The translations under genes were made by a program, and so were the position numbers. Of a DNA stretch of 10,107 nucleotides, positions 1 through 6,085 are shown in pieces (position 1 is the first letter of the stretch; every line of letters begins with the position of its first letter). The notes beneath the pieces were generated by a model, which worked only from the letters and a program-made list of their open reading frames with translations, ran no database searches and was not told where the DNA came from. Origin of the DNA: JACJWR01 sp044326505 (GTDB lineage Bacteria; Actinomycetota; Actinomycetes; S36-B12; UBA10799); NCBI GenBank assembly GCA_044326505.1, contig JBIRBF010000094.1, positions 1 to 10,107 on the forward strand. Reading direction: 5' to 3'.

Positions 1-107
1 CGCCGTGGCCTCGTTCTCGCCCGCCCACTCCCGACCTACCGCCGGGGGGGGCGGGCGCCCCAATGGTTGCGGGCCCCCGCCGTTCTCGCGCGACTACGCT
101 CTGCCTC
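1..107. other. Non-coding leader upstream of the nitrilase gene, G-tract and GC hairpins
   Basis: I see no convincing gene end in this stretch. It holds an eight-G run (44-51), then GGGGC/GCCCC (48-52 and 57-61, 4-nt loop) and GCGGG/CCCGC (69-73 and 76-80, 2-nt loop). These could be the remains of a terminator for a gene left of the window, or simply GC-rich spacer. The in-frame ATG at 63 would add 15 residues rich in Arg and Pro that do not resemble a nitrilase N-terminus, so I treat 63-107 as untranslated. Confidence 0.4.
95..100 (+). promoter_or_regulatory. Candidate -10 element TACGCT for a leaderless nitrilase transcript
   Basis: TACGCT fits the actinobacterial sigma-A -10 pattern TANNNT and is followed by exactly 7 nt before the ATG at 108. 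That spacing puts the transcription start at or next to the A of the start codon. No Shine-Dalgarno sequence precedes the ATG. No good -35 is seen at 16-18 nt, which is common for such promoters. The same layout recurs upstream of the next two plus-strand genes, which strengthens the call. Confidence 0.55.
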
Positions 108-905
108 ATGGTCACCGTCGCCCTCGCGCAGCTCGACCTCACCAGAGCTGCCACAGACCCCGCGACAGCCCCCCGCCCGCTCGCCGCGGGACTCGCAGCC
201 GTGCAGGAAGCCGCACAGGCCGGCGCACAACTCGTGGTGCTGCCCGAGCTCTGGCGCACCGGGCCGTTCGAACTGACCGAGACGCTCGGCGCGGCCGAGG
301 CGCTCGACGGCGCCACTGCCACGGCGCTTTCCGCGATCGCTGCCGAACTGGGCATCTGGCTGCACGGCGGTTCGATCCTGGAGCTCGCCGCAGACGGCCA
401 CCGGTACAACACCTCACTCGTCTTCGACCCGGAAGGGGCGCTGGCGGCCACCTACCGCAAGCGTCACCTGTTCGGATTCGACTCCGGCGAGGCGGCGCTC
501 ATCGACTCCGGCGACGACATCGTCGTCGTCGATACACCGCTGGGGCCGACCGGCCTGGCCACCTGCTACGACCTGCGCTTCCCCGAGCACTTCCGCGCCC
601 TGGTCAGCGCCGGTGCGGAGTCGGTGATCGTGCCGGCCGGCTGGCCGGCGGCACGCATCGGCCATTGGGCAGCCCTGGCCCATGCCCGCGCCATCGAGAA
701 TCAGCTCGCCGTGCTGGCCTGCAACGCCACGGGAAGCTCCGGCGGTGTGGCCCTGGGCGGACGCAGCCTCGTCTTCGACGCGTGGGGCGAGCCGCTCGCA
801 GATGCCCCCGAGGCGCCCACCGTGCTGGCGGCCGACGTGGACCCGCAGCACGCTTCGACCACCCGCGCCGAGTTCCCCGTCCTGCGCGACCGCCGACCTG
901 ACTAG
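108..905 (+). CDS. Carbon-nitrogen hydrolase (nitrilase superfamily, Nit/omega-amidase-like)
   Basis: A 265-residue single-domain amidohydrolase, probably cytosolic, hydrolysing an amide or related C-N bond. All three catalytic residues of the superfamily are visible: Glu47 in VVLPELWR, Lys118 in YRKRHLFG and Cys153 in ATCYDLRFPE. The CYDLRFPE box and the later WPAARIGHW...ARAIENQ stretch (about 179-199) are typical of the Nit2/omega-amidase/YafV-like branch, but the substrate cannot be read from sequence. Length is normal for the family. I chose the ATG at 108 rather than the in-frame ATG at 63 because MVTVALAQLD matches the usual family start and a TANNNT -10 sits 7 nt upstream. The stop is 22 nt before the next gene on the same strand. 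There is no signal peptide or membrane segment. Confidence 0.9.
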   Translation: MVTVALAQLDLTRAATDPATAPRPLAAGLAAVQEAAQAGAQLVVLPELWRTGPFELTETLGAAEALDGATATALSAIAAELGIWLHGGSILELAADGHRYNTSLVFDPEGALAATYRKRHLFGFDSGEAALIDSGDDIVVVDTPLGPTGLATCYDLRFPEHFRALVSAGAESVIVPAGWPAARIGHWAALAHARAIENQLAVLACNATGSSGGVALGGRSLVFDAWGEPLADAPEAPTVLAADVDPQHASTTRAEFPVLRDRRPD

Positions 906-914
906 CAGGACGGC

Positions 915-920
915 TACCGT
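915..920 (+). promoter_or_regulatory. Candidate -10 element TACCGT for the isomerase-family gene
   Basis: TACCGT lies in the 22-nt gap after the nitrilase stop and is followed by exactly 7 nt before the ATG at 928, the leaderless layout. The only Shine-Dalgarno-like bases (AGGA at 907-910) end 17 nt before the ATG, too far for normal use. The gene may therefore have its own start site in addition to any read-through from the nitrilase gene. Confidence 0.5.
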
Positions 921-927
921 GGTCCCT

Positions 928-1797
928 ATGGATCGCCTGCCCGCGTCGGCCACCCCCTATCCGGACCTCGTCGCAGCCTGGGAGAGCGCCATCGAAGCGT
1001 TCGCCGATGTCGCCGACTCTCTCACCGCCCGGCAGTGGTCCGCGCCGAGCATCCTGCCCGGGTGGACCAACGGCGACATCGTCGCGCACGTCGTGGGGAT
1101 CGAGCAGGATCTGCTCGGCGAACCCCTGCCGAGCGTCGACATCGATTGGGACGCTGCGCCGCACGCGGATGACTTGTTCAGCCGCTACACCGAGATCGCG
1201 GTTGCTGCCCGGCGTTCCGAGGACCAGCGGGAGGTGTGCGCGGAGCTGCGCAAGGCGATCGCCGCGCGACGCGCGTTCATGGCCGCGGAACCGCACGACC
1301 TCGGCGAAACAGTGCGCGGGCCGGGCGGCTGGGAACTGCCGCGCGGGGTGGTAATCCGGATGCGCTGCTTCGACATCTGGACCCACGGCCAGGACCTGCG
1401 AGCGGCCACCGGGGAGCCCGGCGGCCTGGGCACCGACGCCGCGTGGGCGGCCGCGAGTCAGATGGTCAAAGGACTGGGGCGGACGTGGGCCAAGGCAGTC
1501 GGCGCGCCTGAGGGGAGTTCGGCGCTGGTGAACGTCACGGGTCCCGGGGTGTCCTTCCGGGTCAAGGTGGCAACTGGCGAGGACGGACGGGCCCGGGCCG
1601 TCGAGGTCGGGCACGAGGTCGGCTCCGAGACCGGCATGGACGCCGGCGTGAAAGCCGAGGTGGAGGTCACGCTGGGGTGGCCGACGTTCGCCGCGCTGAG
1701 CACCGGCCGCCCGCTCGCCGAACCAGGAGATATCGAAATCGTCGGCAACCGGGAACTCGGCGAACGCCTCTTGGCGGCCCTCAACATCGCCCCCTGA
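928..1797 (+). CDS. Maleylpyruvate-isomerase-family protein (mycothiol-dependent/DinB-like fold)
   Basis: A 289-residue protein with the two-part build of the actinobacterial mycothiol-dependent maleylpyruvate isomerase family: an N-terminal DinB-like four-helix bundle (about 10-165) and a C-terminal SCP2-like domain (about 190-285). The hallmark LPGW...HVVG segment holds His54, and FDIWTHGQDL holds Asp149 and His153. These align by spacing with the divalent-metal ligands His/Glu/His of the Corynebacterium enzyme, with Asp in place of the Glu. Founding members isomerise maleylpyruvate to fumarylpyruvate in gentisate breakdown, but most family members have unknown thiol-transfer roles. No gentisate genes are nearby, so I do not assign that reaction. 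The ATG at 928 is supported by the 7-nt spacing to a TANNNT element. Confidence 0.82.
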   Translation: MDRLPASATPYPDLVAAWESAIEAFADVADSLTARQWSAPSILPGWTNGDIVAHVVGIEQDLLGEPLPSVDIDWDAAPHADDLFSRYTEIAVAARRSEDQREVCAELRKAIAARRAFMAAEPHDLGETVRGPGGWELPRGVVIRMRCFDIWTHGQDLRAATGEPGGLGTDAAWAAASQMVKGLGRTWAKAVGAPEGSSALVNVTGPGVSFRVKVATGEDGRARAVEVGHEVGSETGMDAGVKAEVEVTLGWPTFAALSTGRPLAEPGDIEIVGNRELGERLLAALNIAP

Positions 1798-1819
1798 CCA
1801 GGCAATACCCGCGCCCGGT

Positions 1820-1863
1820 CGTCGCGCCGCGCGGGGCCAGCGCACTGAGCGGCAGGCGCGACG
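1820..1863. repeat. Inverted repeat in the spacer upstream of the response regulator
   Basis: CGTCGCGCC (1820-1828) and GGCGCGACG (1855-1863) form a perfect 9-bp stem, extendable by one T-G wobble. The 26-nt loop contains a second possible stem, GCGC at 1829-1832 with GCGC at 1840-1843. It lies in the 104-nt gap between the isomerase-family gene and the regulator. No T-tract follows, so it is not a classic intrinsic terminator. It could be a GC-type terminator, an operator or chance in very GC-rich DNA. Confidence 0.35.
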
Positions 1864-1888
1864 GGCGCCGCCGGTGACACGGCGGGTC

Positions 1889-1894
1889 TATCCT
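1889..1894 (+). promoter_or_regulatory. Candidate -10 element TATCCT for the response regulator gene
   Basis: TATCCT is the best -10 match of the three plus-strand genes and is again followed by exactly 7 nt before the ATG at 1902. GGAGA at 1896-1900 ends only one base before the ATG, too close to act as a Shine-Dalgarno sequence, so a leaderless mRNA is the simpler reading. No clear -35 and no DosR-box palindrome is visible in the 104-nt spacer. Confidence 0.55.
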
Positions 1895-1901
1895 CGGAGA
1901 C

Positions 1902-2561
1902 ATGCCCGACAAGACCACTGCGCCGATCCGAGTGTTCCTCCTCGACGATCACGAGGTGGTACGGCGGGGGTTGGCCGAACTGCTGAGCCTGGAACCCGAT
2001 ATCGAGGTGGTCGGGGAATCCGGCACAGCCCATGACGCGATCACCCGCATCCACGCCACTCGGCCCGATGTCGCCGTGCTGGACGTGCGGTTGCCCGACG
2101 GCAGCGGAGTCGAGGTCTGCCGCGAGATCCGCAACGACAACCCACACATCTATGCCCTGATGCTGACGTCCTATGCCGACGACGAAGCCCTCTTCGACTC
2201 CATCATGGCCGGCGCGTCCGGCTACTGCCTCAAGGACATCCGCGGGCACGACCTCGTGGGCGCCATCCGCAACGTGGCATCCGGGCGCAGCCTGCTCGAC
2301 CCGGTGGCGACCGCGCGGGTCCTCGCGCGGCTGCGCGGCACCAACGAACCCGACGAGCGGCTGGCCAACCTCACGGCCCAGGAGCGCCGGATCCTCGACC
2401 TCATCGGCGAGGGTCTGACCAACCGCCAGATCGGCGATCGCCTGCACCTGGCCGAGAAGACGGTGAAGAACTACGTGAGCTCGTTGCTCGCCAAGCTCGG
2501 CATGGCGCGCCGCACTCAAGCTGCCGCCTATGTGGTGCGGATTCAGGAGCACAGGGAGTAG
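1902..2561 (+). CDS. devR: DevR/DosR-type response regulator (NarL/LuxR family)
   Basis: A 219-residue cytosolic transcription factor with a receiver domain (about 9-125) and a LuxR/GerE helix-turn-helix (about 155-215). Receiver residues are complete: acidic pair Asp15-Asp16, phosphoacceptor Asp61 in VLDVRLPDG, Thr89 and Lys111. The recognition helix AEKTVKNYV carries Lys186, Lys189 and Asn190, which line up (offset 7) with the DNA-contacting Lys179, Lys182 and Asn183 of M. tuberculosis DosR. Similarity to DosR is high throughout, including DDHEVVRRGL, RPDVAVLDVRLPDG, LTSY and KTVKNYV...LLAKLGM. It is therefore a dormancy/hypoxia-type regulator by family. It converges on the gene of its likely partner kinase (2610-4358). 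Position 212 is Val where DosR has Thr205, the reported PknH phosphosite. Confidence 0.92.
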   Translation: MPDKTTAPIRVFLLDDHEVVRRGLAELLSLEPDIEVVGESGTAHDAITRIHATRPDVAVLDVRLPDGSGVEVCREIRNDNPHIYALMLTSYADDEALFDSIMAGASGYCLKDIRGHDLVGAIRNVASGRSLLDPVATARVLARLRGTNEPDERLANLTAQERRILDLIGEGLTNRQIGDRLHLAEKTVKNYVSSLLAKLGMARRTQAAAYVVRIQEHRE

Positions 2562-2563
2562 TA

Positions 2564-2593
2564 CCCCCGTTTGGGGGAGATCGCTGATGCGAT
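2564..2593. terminator. Two adjacent hairpins between convergent genes, probable bidirectional terminator
   Basis: The 48-nt spacer between the two convergent stops holds CCCCC-GTTT-GGGGG (2564-2577) followed by ATCGC-TGAT-GCGAT (2580-2593). Both are perfect 5-bp stems with 4-nt loops. The first begins two bases after the regulator stop. Neither has a long T-tract, so termination efficiency is uncertain, but position and symmetry fit a terminator serving both strands. Confidence 0.5.
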
Positions 2594-2609
2594 GGGCCAG
2601 CACCGGCGA

Positions 2610-4358
2610 CTAGCCCAGCTCGACCCACCAACGCAGCTCGGCACCCGGCGCGTCGGAACGGGCCCGCAGTTCGCAGCCACCGCCCAGTGCGCGGGCGCGC
2701 TGGTCCAGATTGGCCAGGCCGGACACCCGCGGGGCCTCACCGGCCGGGACACCAATGCCGTCGTCGAGCACCGCTAGCCGCAGCAGAGCGTTCGTCACCG
2801 CCACCTGCACCTCGATACGGCGACAGCTCGCGTGGCGCAGGGCGTTGCTCAGGCCTTCCCGCACGGCGGCCACCAACTGTCCCGCGCGCTCGACGTCCAC
2901 CACCGAGTCAACGGGACCCTCGAACGTGACCGATGGTTTTGGGCCTTCACCGACCGCTGCCCGCTCTACCTCGGCCAGAACGCGAGCCCGCGGACCGACC
3001 CAGGTCGGCCCGTCGCCGACCTCGTTCAGGCCGAAGATGGTGGTGCGGATCTCCTTGATGGTGCCGTCGAGCTCGTCGACGGCGGCGCTGATTCGACTGG
3101 CCAGCACCGGCGGCAAATCCGCCAACCGGGCTGCCCCCTCGAGCATCATGCCCGTGGCGAAGAGTCGCTGGATTACCAGATCGTGCAGGTCCCGCGCGAT
3201 CCTGTCGCGCTCCTCATAGACCGCCAACCGATCGCGTTCGCGCCGCTCAGCTCCGTAGGACAGCGCCAGCGCGGTCTGGGCGGCGAAGGCGTCGGCGAGT
3301 TGGACCACTTCGTCATCGAACGGCAGGTCGCCCGCCAGCCGGCGCAGCCCGAGCACCCCCAAGGTGCGGTTGCGCGCGCGGAGGGGCAGCGCCAACGAGG
3401 TGCCGAACACCTCCGAGGGATCCCCCTCGAGCAAGGAATCCTCCGTCCTGATCAACTCGCCCGTGGCGAACGCGCGCCCGGTGACCGACTCCGGCGGCAC
3501 TGCCGACCCTTCGAGGCCCGCGAGCGCCTCCATGGCCTCCTGCTGCTCCAGCGTCAGGCGCGAGTGTGGCACTGAGTAGCTCATGTCCGCGTGGGCGACG
3601 TCGCCGCCGATTACCACCGTCGTCACCTTCAACGCACCATTGCCGGCCGGCAGCGCCAGCAACGCCACAGCCGCGGAGGCCAACCGAGCGGCCCGACGGG
3701 TGATCTCGTCGGACACCTCGACAGAGTCCAATTCCGCGAGCACCATGCCATCGACGGCGGACACACCCTGCTGCCACGCTTGCCGGCGCTCGCTGCGCTC
3801 GAAGAGCCGGGCGTTGCGAATGGCCACGCCTGCGGCACGAGCCAGTGTCTCGAGCAGTTGCTGATCCCCGTCCGTGAAGTCGCCGCTGCGCTTCTCGGTC
3901 AGGTAGAGGTTGCCGAAGACCTCGCCTCGTACGGTGATGGGGACACCCAGGAACGACTTCATCTTGGGGTGCCCCGGCGGGAACCCCGCCGACTTGGGGT
4001 GACTCGAGAGATCGTGCATCCGCATCGGGCGCGGATCGCTGGTGAGCAGGCCGAGGATGCCGACTCCGCGCGGGAGCTGCGCAATGCGCTCGGCTGTTCC
4101 GGGTTCCGTGCCGTAGTGGATGAATCGGGCGACATCGGTTTCGCTGCCGATGACGCCGAGGGCGCCGAAGCGGGCGTCGAGCAGGTCGCTGGCGGTGGTC
4201 ACGATCCGGTGCAGCGTCTCTTCCAGCTCCAAGCCGTCGGCGATATCCACCATGGCAGCGAGCAGCGCCTCCTGCGCTACTTCGGGCTCGGCGGTACGCG
4301 TCACCGACGTGGCCGGCCCGAAGCTGTGGTCCTCGCTCGCCGGCGGGCCTTCGGTCAT
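2610..4358 (-). CDS. devS: GAF-GAF sensor histidine kinase, DevS/DosS/DosT-like
   Basis: A 582-residue soluble kinase with no membrane segments: GAF-A (about 45-185), GAF-B (about 206-366), HisKA_3 dimerisation/phosphoacceptor helix with His392 in RIARDLHDLVIQRLF, and a HATPase domain with Asn505 (REGLSNALRH), DDGIG at 532-536 and a G-rich end near 547-561. GAF-A aligns without gaps (offset 19) to M. tuberculosis DosS as I recall it: His130 in FPPGHPKM matches the haem ligand His149, and Tyr152 in GNLYLTEK matches distal Tyr171. Haem binding and oxygen/CO/NO or redox sensing are thus inferred. Its ATG overlaps the cydC stop (ATGA), and GAGGGGAG (4365-4372) sits 6 nt upstream, so it is translated as the last gene of the cyd operon. 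The likely partner is the convergent DevR-like regulator. Confidence 0.92.
   Translation of the reverse strand: MTEGPPASEDHSFGPATSVTRTAEPEVAQEALLAAMVDIADGLELEETLHRIVTTASDLLDARFGALGVIGSETDVARFIHYGTEPGTAERIAQLPRGVGILGLLTSDPRPMRMHDLSSHPKSAGFPPGHPKMKSFLGVPITVRGEVFGNLYLTEKRSGDFTDGDQQLLETLARAAGVAIRNARLFERSERRQAWQQGVSAVDGMVLAELDSVEVSDEITRRAARLASAAVALLALPAGNGALKVTTVVIGGDVAHADMSYSVPHSRLTLEQQEAMEALAGLEGSAVPPESVTGRAFATGELIRTEDSLLEGDPSEVFGTSLALPLRARNRTLGVLGLRRLAGDLPFDDEVVQLADAFAAQTALALSYGAERRERDRLAVYEERDRIARDLHDLVIQRLFATGMMLEGAARLADLPPVLASRISAAVDELDGTIKEIRTTIFGLNEVGDGPTWVGPRARVLAEVERAAVGEGPKPSVTFEGPVDSVVDVERAGQLVAAVREGLSNALRHASCRRIEVQVAVTNALLRLAVLDDGIGVPAGEAPRVSGLANLDQRARALGGGCELRARSDAPGAELRWWVELG
4355..4358 (-). 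other. ATGA stop/start overlap coupling cydC to the sensor kinase
   Basis: On the minus strand ATGA contains the kinase start ATG (4358-4356) and the cydC stop TGA (4357-4355). With the strong purine-rich site GAGGGGAG just upstream, this is a typical translational-coupling junction. It argues that kinase and transporter subunit are made from one mRNA in linked amounts. Confidence 0.85.
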
Positions 4359-6085
4359 GGCGCGCTCCCCTCAATCTGGACGATGCGGTCCGCAGCGGCG
4401 GCATCGCGCGGGTTGTGCGTGATGAGCAGCGTGGCCCGACCGTCGGACACTCGCGCCACGTCGATCATCAGCGCGGAGGCGGTGGCCGGGTCCAGGTGCT
4501 CGGTGGGCTCGTCGAGGATCAACACGTCGAAGTCGGCCAGCAGCGCCCGCGCCAGGGCCAGGCGCTGCCGCTGACCACCGGACAGGGCCGCGCCATGAGC
4601 ACCGACCGGGGTATCCAGCCCGGCGGGCTGCGAGCGCACCCACTCACCCAGCTGAGCCGTGTCGAGCACGGCCATGAGCTGGTCGTCGTCGGCCGACCGC
4701 CGGGCCAGCCGTACGTTCTCACCGATGCTCGTATCGAACACGTGCGCATCCTGGGCGCACATCCCGATGACGGTGCGCACGTCGTCGGAGTCCAGTTGGC
4801 GCAGTTCCACCCCGTTCGGCTGCCCGCCGTCGAGGTGGAGCGATCCGCCATAGTCCAGGAATCGCTCCAGTGCGGCAGCCACTGTGGACTTGCCCGAACC
4901 GCTGGGGCCGACTAGAGCCGTCGTGCTGTCGGGCGCAAGCCGCAGGTCCAGCTCCGACAGCGCGTCGGCGTCGGCGCCCGGGTAGCGGGCAGTCAGGCCG
5001 GTTGCGGCGACGCTGCGTCCCGCCGGACCTGAGGCTGGCAGCGGACGGGGATCGGAAGCCTCGGTGACACCCGGTGGGGCGTCCACAACCTCGAACACAC
5101 GCTCGGCCGCCGTGCGCACCCGCAGGAGGGCCAGGGCCGCCGTGGGGAAGCTCGCTACCGACTCGTAGGCGGCGAGCGGCAGGAGCACGACGACGGCCAG
5201 GTTAACCCCCTCCAGGTTCCCTGCGCGCACCGCCGGTACCGCCACCAGGATCGCCCCGATCACAGCCGCACCCTGTGCAGCCGCTCCGAGTGCGGCGGCG
5301 ATGCCGGCCGCCGACGCAGAGCTCGACTGGGCCTTGGTCAGGGCATCATCGGTGGTCCGTACGCGGTCCACCATGCGCGCGGTCGCGGAGCAGGACGCGA
5401 CGTCGGCCGCACCCGCGAACAGATCGACCACCTCGGCCGACATCTGGCCCTGCACAGGTCCGATGCGGCGCACGGCTCGCGCACCCGCCCGCATCGTGAT
5501 CCACGGCACCACCAGGCCCCCGACGAGCAGCGCCGCGGCCAGAATCGCCCCCGCCGAGGGCAGCAGCCACACCGCCAGCGCCACCGATCCAGCCCCCACC
5601 AGCAGTCCCGAGAGCGTTGGTACCAGCACCCGCAGCGACAGGTCCTGCACCGCGTCGACGTCGCCGACCAGGCGGCTGAGCAGATCGCCGCGACGGAAGG
5701 GCCGCAGGGCGACCGGGCCATTCGCCGCGAGCTTGTCGTAGAAGGACACCCGCATATCTGTGAGAGTGCGGAAGGCGGCGTCATGGCTGACGAGCCGCTC
5801 GGCGTAGCGGAACACCGCACGGCCCAGGCCGAACGCGCGCACGCTCACGATCGCCACCTGTAGGTACAGCACCGGCGGCTGCTGCGACGCGCGCGAGATC
5901 AGCCAGGCGCTCGTCGCGAGCAGTCCGACGCTGCAGCCCACCGCCAGGGCGCCCAGGAGCACGGCCAGCAGCAGTCGTCCCGACACCGGACGCGACAGAG
6001 CGAGCAGGCGGCGGACGGGATGGGCGACTACCGGCACGGCTTCGGCGCCGAGGGCGGGCACGGCGGCGGGGGCAACAGCGGTCAC
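4355..6085 (-). CDS. cydC: CydC half of the CydDC ABC transporter for cytochrome bd assembly
   Basis: A 576-residue half-transporter with an N-terminal membrane domain (about six hydrophobic spans between 35 and 320) and a C-terminal ATPase: Walker A GPSGSGKST (393-401), Q-loop Gln445, signature LSGGQ (501-505), Walker B VLILDE (521-526) and switch His557. ERLVSHDAAF around His101 matches ERLVSHDATF of E. coli CydC, whose His85 I recall as the haem-contacting residue of the transporter. The heterodimer with CydD has been described both as a cysteine/glutathione exporter and as a haem transporter; either way it is needed for active bd oxidase. The start is GTG at 6085, overlapping the cydD stop as GTGA, with AGGTGG (6090-6095) 4 nt upstream. 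The two halves are separate genes here, not fused as in some actinomycetes. Confidence 0.94.
   Translation of the reverse strand: MTAVAPAAVPALGAEAVPVVAHPVRRLLALSRPVSGRLLLAVLLGALAVGCSVGLLATSAWLISRASQQPPVLYLQVAIVSVRAFGLGRAVFRYAERLVSHDAAFRTLTDMRVSFYDKLAANGPVALRPFRRGDLLSRLVGDVDAVQDLSLRVLVPTLSGLLVGAGSVALAVWLLPSAGAILAAALLVGGLVVPWITMRAGARAVRRIGPVQGQMSAEVVDLFAGAADVASCSATARMVDRVRTTDDALTKAQSSSASAAGIAAALGAAAQGAAVIGAILVAVPAVRAGNLEGVNLAVVVLLPLAAYESVASFPTAALALLRVRTAAERVFEVVDAPPGVTEASDPRPLPASGPAGRSVAATGLTARYPGADADALSELDLRLAPDSTTALVGPSGSGKSTVAAALERFLDYGGSLHLDGGQPNGVELRQLDSDDVRTVIGMCAQDAHVFDTSIGENVRLARRSADDDQLMAVLDTAQLGEWVRSQPAGLDTPVGAHGAALSGGQRQRLALARALLADFDVLILDEPTEHLDPATASALMIDVARVSDGRATLLITHNPRDAAAADRIVQIEGSAP

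Noticed and set aside
63..107. Earlier in-frame ATG at 63 for the nitrilase
   Set aside because: The 15 extra residues do not fit the family N-terminus, and the ATG at 108 has the better promoter spacing and the typical MVTVALAQ start.
474..478. LSVGQ (CydD residues 474-478; given here in residue numbers) as a damaged ABC signature
   Set aside because: E. coli CydD carries the same LSVGQ, so it is a subfamily trait and not a loss of function.
604..1845. Long minus-strand open frame (413 codons) antisense to the nitrilase and isomerase-family genes
   Set aside because: The translation is Arg/Gly/Pro-rich with no recognisable domain, and it lies antisense to two well-supported genes. It is a GC-bias shadow frame.
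1458..2603. Minus-strand open frame (381 codons) antisense to the response regulator
   Set aside because: It covers the mirrored codons of the DevR-like gene and part of the isomerase gene, with no family resemblance of its own.
3591..4574. Plus-strand open frame (327 codons) antisense to the kinase and cydC end
   Set aside because: It spans the junction of two well-supported minus-strand genes and has no motifs. Its openness follows from low AT content.
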